A DNA stretch of 64,000 nt from CAVQSS01 sp963746605 (GTDB lineage Bacteria; Desulfobacterota; RBG-13-43-22): assembly GCA_963746605.1 (NCBI GenBank), contig CAVVCH010000053.1, positions 62,001 to 126,000 on the forward strand, read 5' to 3'. The notes beneath the pieces are model-generated. The model saw nothing but the letters and a program-made list of their open reading frames with translations. It ran no database searches and was not told the origin of the DNA. Positions 44,408 through 52,441 of the stretch are shown here, in pieces. The position numbers and the translations under genes were made by a program. Numbering within the stretch: position 1 is the first letter of the stretch; every line of letters begins with the position of its first letter.

Positions 44408-44676
44408 TGTTAATCATTTTCGAGAGCGCAATTATGATTGCGTTTTGAGAGCGGCATCAAGATGCCGCAATCCAAAATCCAAATCTGCACTCCCTCGGGT
44501 ACCCTCCGAATTAAAAAGGTCGTCATTCCGACGGAAGCCGGAATCTAGGAATGTTCGAGCTTCCTGGATCCCGGATCGAGTCCGGGATGACTACGAAAGA
44601 CAAATACTTGAACCCTTGAATCCTGGACCCCTCCAACCCTGTTTTTGGTTATTTTCGTATTAACCCTTGCCCCAGA
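44408..44676. repeat. Repeat-containing intergenic region
   Basis: Contains a fourth palindromic repeat at about 44520-44600 (CGTCATTCCGACGGAAGCCGG ... CGGGATGACTACG) and a copy of the TATTTTCGTATTAA-CCC motif seen at 23330. No gene was seen. Confidence 0.55.
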
Positions 44677-44907
44677 TTACTTAATCCATTCCAGCACTTC
44701 TTCCAGATCGGGAATCTTGCCTACCGATTTCAGCTCCCCGTCAATGACAACGGCGGGCGTGACCATCACGCCGTATTTGGCGATCTCCCGGATGTCTTTG
44801 ACTTTGACCACCTCTGCTTCAATTCCGGCATCGAGCACCGCCTGTTTGACGATTTCTTCGGTGGTGTTGCACCGGGCGCAGCCGGTTCCCAAGACTTCAA
44901 TTTTCAT
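44677..44907 (-). CDS. Small thioredoxin-like redox protein (redox-active disulfide type)
   Basis: 76 residues of the MTH895-like thioredoxin family: MKIEVLGTGCARCNTTEEIV with a CxxC active site at residues 10-13, VKDIREIAKYGVMVTPAVVIDGE, and no further domain. Homologues cluster with arsenic and permease genes and probably keep cysteines reduced. Three related proteins lie in this window (47215, 57167 and here), all with the INGK/DGE-type C-terminal half. Confidence 0.9.
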   Translation of the reverse strand: MKIEVLGTGCARCNTTEEIVKQAVLDAGIEAEVVKVKDIREIAKYGVMVTPAVVIDGELKSVGKIPDLEEVLEWIK

Positions 44908-44929
44908 GGCTTACCTTTAATTTTATCTC

Positions 44930-45385
44930 GACGATTAAGATGCTCGCGGCCAATACATTATGACCGGGTGACTCGGGAAGGGTCGAACAAAGCCCGCCGA
45001 TTTCATCTCGACCGGCGGTAAGGGGCCTGGCTTCCTCGTCGGTTCCAGCCACGTCCGCCAGAGGACCGGAGAGAACGTCGAAAACTCCTCGGTGAGGCCG
45101 CGTAGTACCCGACCGGGAAAATGCGCACGGCTGCAAGGTGGGAATGATTCCATAGAGTGACCACGTACACGAACTCCAGGTTTCCCAGGGCATCGAGCCT
45201 ATGGACTTCCGGTTGGAATATCGACCATTGTCTCAGCCATGACCGAACCAGATGGGCATCCATTCCTTTGGGTTGTATCCCGACAAAAGGCCTGCCAGTT
45301 GATCCCCTTTGAACACCCGAGTCCAGCCTCGGCATTTGACTGCGGCAGGAATTGCCGATACATAAGAATGAATCTTTGACTTCAT
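44930..45385 (-). pseudogene. arsC: Decayed arsenate reductase (arsC, low-molecular-weight phosphatase type)
   Basis: ATG 45385 follows TGGAGG. The protein then appears in pieces across frames: FLCIGNSCRSQM (the CX5R phosphatase loop), GIQPKGMDAHLVRSWLRQW, LEFVYVVTLWNHSH, and finally LADVAGTDEEARPLTA with DEIGG and TLPES. At least three indels are needed. The cysteine of the expected VTLC motif is tryptophan here, and the second resolving cysteine region is disrupted. Substitution plus multiple indels point to true decay rather than sequencing error. It lies between a Fe-S protein and a small thioredoxin in the ars island. Confidence 0.78.
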
Positions 45386-45402
45386 GAATCCTCCACAGAA
45401 AT

Positions 45403-45927
45403 TTATTCCAAAAAATTGAATGGGGATAAATAGTCAACCAGTCGAATTTTTGCTTCCTCGGATAACGCCGGGCAATCCTCCGGTCCTTTGATTCCTTCAG
45501 TCACGCGGGCGGCAAAGACCATGCAGGTCGGCTCCCCACAGAGGGTACAATTGGTTTTGGGCAGCAACTTGAGTATATCCAAAAGCTTCGGTTTGGGGGC
45601 GCTTTCGGTGCTGGGCACCGTCTCCTCCCGTTTTTCCCAGGCCTCATTGATTTCCCGTTTCAGCCATTCCAGGATCTTATCCGCCTCTTCTTCGTCCCGC
45701 AAGGCGTTGACCGCAATCTTTTTCGGATGGACGGTGATCAGCTTGCCCTGCGGGCGGAAGGTGACGGCCGGCGGGTCCTGGTAATACTCATCACCCCCCA
45801 GTCGGGCGTTCAGGTAAGGCAGAACGGCCTCGATGTCATCGTCCAGATAAGCGACACAGTGCAGGGATTGAAAGCTTGGATTGCACTCCGGCCGAAAGAT
45901 CTCTTTTCGATAGCCCTTAAGCAGCAT
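45403..45927 (-). CDS. Fe-S cluster domain protein (ACDS-gamma-like 4Fe-4S motif)
   Basis: About 174 residues starting at ATG 45927 (MLLKGYRKEIFRPECN). The N-terminal 100 residues are uncharacterised. The C-terminal part LLPKTNCTLCGEPTCMVFAARV, with a later DCPAL, has the four-cysteine pattern of the Fe-S domain found in acetyl-CoA synthase/decarbonylase small subunits and corrinoid proteins. Upstream lies a large hairpin; downstream is decayed arsC. Function unknown, possibly electron transfer. Confidence 0.75.
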   Translation of the reverse strand: MLLKGYRKEIFRPECNPSFQSLHCVAYLDDDIEAVLPYLNARLGGDEYYQDPPAVTFRPQGKLITVHPKKIAVNALRDEEEADKILEWLKREINEAWEKREETVPSTESAPKPKLLDILKLLPKTNCTLCGEPTCMVFAARVTEGIKGPEDCPALSEEAKIRLVDYLSPFNFLE

Positions 45928-45963
45928 GATTAATCTTTTTTCTCCTTCCACAATAGCATCAAA

Positions 45964-46017
45964 GGAGTGATGGAGTATTGGAGTAATGTTTATTCCAGAC
46001 CAATACTCCATCACTCC
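45964..46017. repeat. Long inverted repeat (18-bp stem)
   Basis: GGAGTGATGGAGTATTGG and its exact reverse complement CCAATACTCCATCACTCC flank an 18-base loop. The word GGAGTATTGG or its complement recurs beside it. Located between ACR3 and the Fe-S protein gene, with no T-run. Confidence 0.7.
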
Positions 46018-46059
46018 AATACTCCAACATTCTATTCCTCCCCTATTTTTGGCTATGTT

Positions 46060-47167
46060 TTACAGGTCACATGGCACACCCCGGTGGGGGTCTCCACGGC
46101 AAAGGGGTAATACTTTCCGTTTGAACCACAGGGCCACGTTGACCAGGCTGATCAACACCGGCACCTCCACCAGCGGCCCGATAACGGCGGCAAAGGCCGC
46201 GCCGGATTGAATCCCGAAAACGGCGATCGCCACGGCAATGGCCAGTTCGAAATTGTTCGAGGCGGCGGTAAAGGAAAGGGTGGTGGATTGTTCGTAGGTG
46301 GCCTTGACCTTCATGGACATATAGAAGGAGATAAAGAACATGATGACGAAATAAATGGTCAGCGGAATGGCGATGCGGATCACGTCCAGCGGCAATTGGA
46401 CAATAAATTCCCCCTTCAGGGAAAACATGACGATAATGGTGAACAAGCAGGGCGATGAGGGTGATGGGGCTGATCTTGGGGATGAATTTTTCGTGATACC
46501 AGGTCTTGTCCTTGACCTTGATCAGGGTGAAGCGGGTAATGACCCCGGCGATGAAGGGGATGCCCAGGTAGATGAACACGCTTTCGGCAATCTGGCCGAT
46601 GGAGATGTCCACCACGGTGCCTTTCAGGCCGAACCAGCCGGGCAGGATGGTGATGAAAATATAGGCATAAACCGAGAAGAAAAGGACCTGGAAAATGGAA
46701 TTGAAGGCCACCAGTCCGGCGCAGTATTCGGTGTCCCCGGAGGCCAATTCGTTCCAGACGATAACCATGGCGATGCAGCGGGCCAGGCCGATCATAATCA
46801 AACCCACCATATACTCCGGGTAGCCGGCCAGAAAGAGGATGGCCAGAAAAAACATCAGTATGGGACCGATGACCCAATTCTGAATCAGCGAAAGGATCAA
46901 CACTTTGTAATTCTTAAAGACTTCCCCCAGTTCCTCGTATTTGACCTTGGCCAGAGGGGGGTACATCATCAAGATCAGGCCGACGGCTATGGGGATGTTG
47001 GTGGTCCCGGACTGGAAGAGGTTCCAGAACCGGGCTACTCCGGGAAAGAGATAACCGGAACCCACGCCCAAAAGCATGGCCAGAAAGATCCAGAGGGTTA
47101 AAAAGCGGTCCAGAAATGAGAGCTTTTTTGGGGTCGTTTCAGCCAGCATTTTGTTCTCCGTCTCCAT
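46060..47167 (-). CDS. acr3: ACR3-family arsenite efflux permease, one frameshift
   Basis: Inner-membrane As(III) exporter of about 368 residues and 10 TM segments. Diagnostic LARCIAMVIVWNELA holds the conserved cysteine; also QNWVIGPILMFFLA and TTLSFTAASNNFELAIAVAI. The frame shifts near 46448 and resumes as TIIVMFSLKGEF. ATG 47167 (METENKML) with GAGGAG upstream is preferred to earlier in-frame codons. The thioredoxin gene lies 48 bases upstream, suggesting an operon. Confidence 0.92.
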
Positions 47168-47214
47168 TAATTCAGGCTCCTCGTAAAAGCCTACGCGACC
47201 TGTTTGGTCTTGGA

Positions 47215-47712
47215 TCAGTCTCCCGCCTGCTTGAGCCAATCCATGAGCTGTTTTTTGCTGGGGACGGTGCCCCTGGCCAAGACCTTTCCATTAATGATCA
47301 GCGCCGGACTGCCCAAAACGCCGTACTGGGCGATCGCCTTAATATCGGTGACATGCTCCAGGTCGGCGGCCAGGTTTAGCTCGGACATGACGTCCATGAT
47401 CCGCTGGGTTAACTCCCGGCAATTGGTGCACCCTTGGCCCAGCACTTTTATAACGATCCCCTCTATTTTTTCCTCGGGGACGGACTGACCTAACTGTCTC
47501 CTGAATTCCCTGACCAGAGCTTTCCCATACTCCGCCTTAACTTTCTCCGGGATATAATTTTTTTTGGAAAGACGCGTCACCAATTCCTGGGCCAGAAGAT
47601 CATCGGTTCCTTGGGCCAGGGTGGGAGCTAACTCTTCGAGGACTGCCTTAAAGCCCAGAATGCCAATCGGTCGGCCGGAAATAGTAATTTGCAGAAGATC
47701 GTCAGCGCTCAT
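47215..47712 (-). CDS. Two-part thioredoxin-like protein
   Basis: 165 residues. The N-terminal 85 residues (LLQITISGRPIGILGF ... LVTRLSKKNYIPEKVKAEYGKAL) match a small protein encoded at 51102. The C-terminal 80 residues are a redox-active-disulfide thioredoxin (VIKVLGQGCTNCRELTQRI, YGVLGSPALIINGKVL) with a CxxC site near residue 95. Upstream of acr3 and cotranscribed with it, so a role in arsenical or thiol handling is likely. Confidence 0.85.
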   Translation of the reverse strand: MSADDLLQITISGRPIGILGFKAVLEELAPTLAQGTDDLLAQELVTRLSKKNYIPEKVKAEYGKALVREFRRQLGQSVPEEKIEGIVIKVLGQGCTNCRELTQRIMDVMSELNLAADLEHVTDIKAIAQYGVLGSPALIINGKVLARGTVPSKKQLMDWLKQAGD

Positions 47713-47853
47713 AAAAAAAATACAAATAACCTGATGATATACAGGTTTCCTATTAATCTATTATGAAAGTATAACTAATAAGTAATATTAAAAAATGGGA
47801 TTATTTTGTCAAGAAAATAATTTTTACTCTGTTTGAGAAACGTACAAGGCTGT

Positions 47854-48642
47854 TTAAGCGGCAGGGTTTTGGGAGGGGCGGGAATAAAGGAGGAAGAAGC
47901 CCAGGAGGACCATGAAGAAGCTCAGGATTTGCCCTAAGGTGAGAAAATTGAAAAGATAGCCGATTTGAGGATCCGGGTCGCGAAAAAATTCCACGATGAT
48001 ACGAAAAAGGCCATAGCCGATCAGGAACCGGGCCACCATCCCGCCGGAAGTCCTGTTTTTCCCTTTGCTCCACCACAGCCAGATAAAAAGAACCAGTCCT
48101 TCCAGAAAAGCTTCATAAAGCTGGGAAGGATGGCGGGGCAGCGGCCCTCCCTGAGGGAAAACCATTCCCCAGGGCCGGGTGGTAACGCGCCCGAATAATT
48201 CTCCGTTGATAAAGTTCCCCAGCCGCCCTAAACCCAAGCCGATCGGGGCCGTGACGATAACCAGATCTCCGAGGGCCCAAAGATTAATCCGGTATTTCCG
48301 GGTGAACAGGCAGGCGGATATAAAAGCCCCGATCAACCCCCCGTGAAAGGACATCCCCCCCTGCCAGACAGCCACCACCTCCAGGGGATGCTCCAGGTAA
48401 ATCCTAAAATTATAAAAAATTACATACCCCAGGCGGGCACCGACAATCAAGCCCAGCACAAGATAAAAATAGAGGTCCTCCACCCGATCTTCGGCCATAA
48501 TCGGCGGTTTCTGCCGGCGGAGCTGCAACCGAACCAGCAGATAGGAGGCCAGAAAGCCCAGGATATACATGGTCCCATACCACCTCACCTGCAGGGGGCC
48601 GATGGAAAAGATTACCGGGTCTATGGCCGGAAAGGGCAGCAT
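47854..48642 (-). CDS. lgt: Prolipoprotein diacylglyceryl transferase
   Basis: Lgt, the inner-membrane enzyme that puts diacylglycerol on the lipobox cysteine of prolipoproteins. About 262 residues, seven TM segments, with RWYGTMYILGFLASYL, GGMSFHGGLIGAFI and the signature GRLGNFINGELFGR. Start: ATG 48642 gives the usual N-terminus; a TTG at 48678 is in frame. A fragment similar to residues 16-30 reappears near 49360-49410 beyond the toxin-antitoxin genes. Confidence 0.92.
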   Translation of the reverse strand: MLPFPAIDPVIFSIGPLQVRWYGTMYILGFLASYLLVRLQLRRQKPPIMAEDRVEDLYFYLVLGLIVGARLGYVIFYNFRIYLEHPLEVVAVWQGGMSFHGGLIGAFISACLFTRKYRINLWALGDLVIVTAPIGLGLGRLGNFINGELFGRVTTRPWGMVFPQGGPLPRHPSQLYEAFLEGLVLFIWLWWSKGKNRTSGGMVARFLIGYGLFRIIVEFFRDPDPQIGYLFNFLTLGQILSFFMVLLGFFLLYSRPSQNPAA

Positions 48643-48689
48643 GACAGGCAGGATGCCGGGAAATGAAAAAGTTGTCAACGGATAATTGT

Positions 48690-49031
48690 CTAAAGATTAA
48701 GAAGGATCCGGAGACGGTCCTCAACGTCAGTAAGTGTTTGGGGGGATATCCGCCCTACCCGTTTAAGGAGTCTCTCTTTGGCGATGGAGCGGATGTCTTC
48801 GCATTTGATAAAGCTTTTTTTACTTAATCCGCTTTCAATGGTCTCTATTCTTAGATGAAAGGGAATCCCTTTTTCTTTTGAAGTGATAGGAAGAGTCACC
48901 ACCAAGCCGGCCGGCCCTTGGTTAAACAGATCAACGGAAACGATTAGGGCCGGTCTTCTACCAAAGGGTTCCCGGCCCCTGGTGGGATTTAAATCCACCA
49001 GCCAAATCTCTCCTCGGAGGGGTTCGCTCAT
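48690..49031 (-). CDS. MazF/PemK-family endoribonuclease toxin
   Basis: 113 residues with PLRGEIWLVDLNPTRGREPFGRRPALIVSVDLFN and VVTLPITSKEKGIPFHLRI, the MazF fold. Such toxins cleave mRNA at short motifs. It starts 4 bases after the antitoxin stop. Confidence 0.92.
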   Translation of the reverse strand: MSEPLRGEIWLVDLNPTRGREPFGRRPALIVSVDLFNQGPAGLVVTLPITSKEKGIPFHLRIETIESGLSKKSFIKCEDIRSIAKERLLKRVGRISPQTLTDVEDRLRILLNL

Positions 49032-49035
49032 AGCC

Positions 49036-49281
49036 TTAAACCTTCTGGTTATCCGCCAGGGTGGCTTCCCATTCCCTCCGTTCCTTTAGTTCTGCTTCCC
49101 AGGCTTCAGGATTCTCTCGCAGGGCCAAATAGGCCTTATTGGCCTGACCAATGAAGGATTGACGCCGATATTCTTCAATGGCTCGATCTATGATGGTTTG
49201 CATGGATTCTCCCGATTTGACTGCCAAATCCCGCAGTGTCTCCCTGGTTCCCTTGCTGATCCTTACCGTGGCACTCGGCAT
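49036..49281 (-). CDS. Ribbon-helix-helix antitoxin
   Basis: 81 residues: N-terminal ribbon MPSATVRISKGTRETLRDLAV followed by IIDRAIEEYRRQ, an RHH DNA-binding fold, then a charged toxin-binding tail. GGAGGA lies eight bases before ATG 49281, which I prefer to ATG 49287. An inverted TGTCACA/TGTGAC pair just upstream, flanking an AT-rich core, is a likely self-operator. Confidence 0.85.
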   Translation of the reverse strand: MPSATVRISKGTRETLRDLAVKSGESMQTIIDRAIEEYRRQSFIGQANKAYLALRENPEAWEAELKERREWEATLADNQKV

Positions 49282-49354
49282 ATTCATTCCTCCATTCTTA
49301 AGAGTCACAGTTATATATACAATATTGTGACAGGTAAGTATACAAATTTTCGTG

Positions 49355-49410
49355 TTCAGCCATAAAGCCCAAGATATACATGGGCGCGTACCACCTCCCA
49401 TAGAAAGAGC
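49355..49410 (-). pseudogene. Fragment of a second lgt copy
   Basis: Minus-strand codons read RWYAPMYILGFMAEH, which matches the lgt segment RWYGTMYILGFLASY at the start of the intact gene. The nucleotide match covers about 40 bases. It abuts the antitoxin promoter, suggesting duplication when the toxin-antitoxin pair was acquired. Confidence 0.6.
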
Positions 49411-49532
49411 AGACGAAAAAGTTTTCGACAATTTTTACCTTAAGGCTTCCACCTTCCTAACGATTTTTGTCGAATAAAAATAGCTATTGAATTCAGTTGG
49501 ATAGTGAACATTATCCCCTATTTCAAATAAAT

Positions 49533-49558
49533 CTGGCTCGACAATAATGTCGAGCCAG
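49533..49558. promoter_or_regulatory. Inverted repeat upstream of a sigma-54 promoter
   Basis: CTGGCTCGACA and TGTCGAGCCAG form a perfect 11-bp stem with a 4-base loop, about 95 bases upstream of the -24 box. Related words TTCGACA (49424) and TGTCGAA (49468) lie further upstream. No T-run follows, so an enhancer site is more likely than a terminator. Confidence 0.65.
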
Positions 49559-49625
49559 TCTTTCCCCTCGAAACGCTTTATCATAAATAAATAAATAAAA
49601 TCTGATAGTTAATAGTGGACACTTT

Positions 49626-49643
49626 TTTGGCATAATCATTGCT
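49626..49643 (+). promoter_or_regulatory. Sigma-54 promoter of the ZraP-like operon
   Basis: TTTGGCATAATCATTGCT has GG and GC ten bases apart and fits the -24/-12 consensus. It lies 56 bases before the GTG start at 49699. Confidence 0.78.
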
Positions 49644-49698
49644 CTATGAGAATATAACTTATAACTCATATAACAATAAAGGAAAGGAGGTGAATCAA

Positions 49699-50070
49699 GT
49701 GAAACGAATTTCTCAATTATTTTTGGTGGGCCTGATGGTGATTTTTGCCGGGGCGGCTATGGCCGGCCCCGGGGGTCGGGGGATGGGCCAGGGATACGGC
49801 ATGGGGCCTTATTCTTATGATGCCGCCAATCTGACGGCGGACCAAGCCGCTCAAATGCAAACCCTGCGGGAATCCTTCCTGAAAGAAGTCTCACCCCTGC
49901 AAAGCGAAATGTTTGCCAAAAAATCGGAGATGCGAACCCTTTGGGCCGGCTCGAATCCCGATGAGGTAAAGATTTCCACCCTGCAGAAGGACCTGCTGGA
50001 GCTTCAGGGAAAGATGCAGGAAAAGCGGCTCCAGTTCAATCTGGAAGCTCGTAAAATCGTGAATCCGTAG
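49699..50070 (+). CDS. Periplasmic Spy/CpxP/ZraP-like protein 1
   Basis: About 123 residues, GTG start with AAAGGAGG eight bases upstream. A signal peptide (FLVGLMVIFAGAAMAG), a Gly-rich segment (GGRGMGQGYGMGPYS) and a helical hairpin (LTADQAAQMQTLRESFLKEV ... LQKDLLELQGKMQEKR) are typical of this metal-stress chaperone group. E. coli zraP is also transcribed from a sigma-54 promoter. It is separated by a receiver gene from a second homologue. Confidence 0.82.
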   Translation: MKRISQLFLVGLMVIFAGAAMAGPGGRGMGQGYGMGPYSYDAANLTADQAAQMQTLRESFLKEVSPLQSEMFAKKSEMRTLWAGSNPDEVKISTLQKDLLELQGKMQEKRLQFNLEARKIVNP

Positions 50071-50132
50071 CCTTTAACTACAGAGGGGGGAGGGAAGTAG
50101 AAAACCCTCCCCCATTTAGCCGGGGGCGATTG

Positions 50133-50513
50133 ATGAGCAGCATTCAACATATTCTGATTGTTGAGGATGACTGGATGACCCGCAGTGCCCTGGGGGATTA
50201 TTTGGCCGAAAAAGGTTACCAGGTCTCCCTGGCTGAAAACGGGCAGGAAGGATTGCGAGCTTTGGAAAAGGGGGATATCGATCTGGTTATCACCGACTAT
50301 GCGATGCCGGCTATGGGTGGCGATGAGTTGATCATTCAACTTAGGAAGACCAATCCTCATCTCCCCGTAATTATGATCAGCGGTTTTGCCAGACGGGAGA
50401 TAAAAAGTTTTGCTTCAATCAAAGACCACCTTCACGACTATTTTCTAAAACCGGTCAATTTGAGACTCCTTCAAAGTTCTATTCAAAAAGTTCCTTCGGG
50501 AGTATTCGCATGA
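50133..50513 (+). CDS. Single-domain response regulator
   Basis: A 126-residue receiver: LIVEDDWMTR, acceptor in LVITDYAMPAMGG, serine in MISGFAR, lysine in FLKPVN. ATG 50133 is preferred to TTG 50130. Placed between two ZraP-like genes; it overlaps the second by four bases. No kinase is adjacent. Confidence 0.9.
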   Translation: MSSIQHILIVEDDWMTRSALGDYLAEKGYQVSLAENGQEGLRALEKGDIDLVITDYAMPAMGGDELIIQLRKTNPHLPVIMISGFARREIKSFASIKDHLHDYFLKPVNLRLLQSSIQKVPSGVFA

Positions 50514-50959
50514 TTAAACTATTATTTCTTTTTTTGGTGCTGGCTTTCGTGACCCCGGTTTGGGCCGGTCCCTGGGGCCAGGGACCGGGAAGGGGAATGA
50601 ATTATGGTTTGGGTCCCTGCGCCGACACTGAATTAGATCTGAGTTGGGAACAAGCCTCTCGGATGAAAAGCATGCAGTCCGATTACCAGAAAAACATCCG
50701 GCCGTTACAAATAGAACTCACGGACAAGAGGGCGGAGTTGAGAATGTGTGAACCGGGTAAGGGAAATGAAACGGTCAAGACCTCCCAACTTCGTCATCAA
50801 GTCCGGGAGTTTCAGGAGAAGATTCGAGAGATTTGGCTGCGCTATAAGATGGAATGTCGGGCCCTCTTGACCCCCGAACAATTGGACCGGTTGAATCCTG
50901 CTAGAGGTGGAGGAAGACCTCGGCCGGGAATGGGCCGGATGGGCTGGGGTGACCGGTAG
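50510..50959 (+). CDS. Periplasmic Spy/CpxP/ZraP-like protein 2
   Basis: 149 residues, signal peptide (LLFLFLVLAFVTPVWAG), GPWGQGPGRGMNYG, a helical core (WEQASRMKSMQSDYQKNIRP) with LTPEQLDRL near the end and a Gly/Arg-rich tail. Three cysteines (GPCADT, RMCEPG, MECRAL) may add metal or redox capacity not seen in the first homologue. ATGA overlap with the receiver gene. Confidence 0.84.
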   Translation: MIKLLFLFLVLAFVTPVWAGPWGQGPGRGMNYGLGPCADTELDLSWEQASRMKSMQSDYQKNIRPLQIELTDKRAELRMCEPGKGNETVKTSQLRHQVREFQEKIREIWLRYKMECRALLTPEQLDRLNPARGGGRPRPGMGRMGWGDR

Positions 50960-51101
50960 AATTTAAGTGATTTTAAAAAAGTCTGAACTGCCACGGAAAG
51001 GAATAAGGCCCATGTTCTCAAAGATGGTTTCTATTAAAGTCGCAATCGGCGCAGGCGTCCAGAGCCTGCCGGGTGGTTTTTTCAGGATTGATCTTCTCCC
51101 T

Positions 51102-51332
51102 CTATCCGTCCTTGGCTCGGCTAGTAAGAAACGCTCGGTATTCCTTCAGGAGGACATAAGCATACTCTCTACGGGCACGGTCCGACGAGGGGATATAGTT
51201 CTTTTGGGCTTCTAAGCGGTCGAGTATCTCTTCGGCCGTCGCCTCATTTGACGGCCGACCTTGTGCGTAAAGGTCGGCCATGATCTCGACCAACCCATTA
51301 ACCCGGATCTGGGTATCATCGGGGAATCTCAA
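51102..51332 (-). CDS. Small protein sharing a domain with the thioredoxin at 47215
   Basis: 76 residues (TQIRVNGLVEIMADLY ... LEAQKNYIPSSDRARREYAYVLLKEYR). KNYIP, the tyrosine and the ER-L pattern align with the N-terminal domain of the protein at 47215. No thioredoxin part follows here. The frame is open for 14 codons upstream of the ATG. Function unknown; metal or ligand binding is a guess. Confidence 0.6.
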   Translation of the reverse strand: MRFPDDTQIRVNGLVEIMADLYAQGRPSNEATAEEILDRLEAQKNYIPSSDRARREYAYVLLKEYRAFLTSRAKDG

Positions 51333-51475
51333 TATTCGCTGACTAACTGTCGGCGTTTCGGGCTTGCCTCAGGTGACTCAGCCGATCATTTCAAATTGTG
51401 GCATGCCTCAATCCCTCGTGTTAAATCCGCAGGTAGTGCCAAAGACGTATGAACCAATTAGTCGTCCGGAATATA

Positions 51476-52384
51476 TTAAAAAAGCTTTCTGGCCTCGATA
51501 TAGGTTGAAACGACATAATCAACCGCATTTTTACTTATTCCTGGCTCCCATTCGCGGATTATAGTTTTGCTTTTGTCGTGAGGGATGACACTGATTTCCC
51601 TGAAACCGGCCTTCCGCAGCATATCTTCAGTATCTTCAATCGTGGCTGCACCCCCGATGCAGGCGCTGAGCAGGGCCAGGTTGTTCTTGATGGTATCCGG
51701 GAGAGGAGCTGTTGCCACCACGTCGGAGATGGCCAGCCGCCCTCCCGGCTTTAATACTCGGTAGGCATCACGGTAAACGCTCATTTTATCCGGCGACAAG
51801 TTGATCACACAATTCGACATGACAATATCCGCCGTATTATCGGCGACCGGCAGGTGTTCGATCTCGCCCAGACGGAATTCAACGTGCCTCGCTTGAATTT
51901 TCGCAAGGTTTCTTCTCGCCTTACTGATCATGTCCGGCGTCATGTCCACACCGATGACGTGTCCCGTTTCGCCGACTTCCTTCGCGGCCAGGAAGCAGTC
52001 GAAACCACCGCCGCAGCCCAGATCGACCACCGTCTCTCCGGGTTTAAGGGAGGCCAGCGCCACAGGGTTCCCGCAGCCCAGCATCATGTTCGCCCCGTCG
52101 GGAGCGCTGTCCAAATCCTTTTGGGAATAGCCAAGGTTCCCCATGTAAACGACCATTTTTTCAACGGAAAAATCCACCGTGCCGCAGCAGGAAGATGCTT
52201 GCCCGGGAGCAGCGTCGGAACCCCCGCAGCATGACGCCATGGGAAGCACGTCCATTTGAATATCGCTTGTCGAACAACACGATGTCGGCGGTGGGTTTCC
52301 CGCTGCGGCTTCCCCTGCTTTGGCGATGCTTCCGTAGCGGTCACGCACGGTTGCTCTTATTTTTTCTTTATCCACGATCTCCAT
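51476..52384 (-). CDS. arsM: Arsenite S-adenosylmethionine methyltransferase
   Basis: ArsM methylates As(III) to mono-, di- and trimethyl arsenicals. About 302 residues from ATG 52384 (AAAGGAG upstream; later in-frame ATGs at 52411 and 52435 look less likely). SAM motif VVDLGCGGGFDCFLAA; the arsenic-binding cysteines are seen in MLGCGNPVAL, MSNCVINLSP and SACIGGAAT. The N-terminus adds several CC pairs (CCSTSD, SCCGGSD, SSCCGTV), common in anaerobe ArsM. It heads the minus-strand block leading to the permease genes of the island. Confidence 0.93.
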   Translation of the reverse strand: MEIVDKEKIRATVRDRYGSIAKAGEAAAGNPPPTSCCSTSDIQMDVLPMASCCGGSDAAPGQASSCCGTVDFSVEKMVVYMGNLGYSQKDLDSAPDGANMMLGCGNPVALASLKPGETVVDLGCGGGFDCFLAAKEVGETGHVIGVDMTPDMISKARRNLAKIQARHVEFRLGEIEHLPVADNTADIVMSNCVINLSPDKMSVYRDAYRVLKPGGRLAISDVVATAPLPDTIKNNLALLSACIGGAATIEDTEDMLRKAGFREISVIPHDKSKTIIREWEPGISKNAVDYVVSTYIEARKLF

Positions 52385-52441
52385 CAGGTAATCTCCTTTT
52401 TGAATGGTCATTTTTTTAAATAACAGGCGGTTCATGTTTAT

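Noticed and set aside
48000..48700. Antisense open frames in lgt
   Set aside because: Shadow frames of a strongly conserved gene on the other strand.
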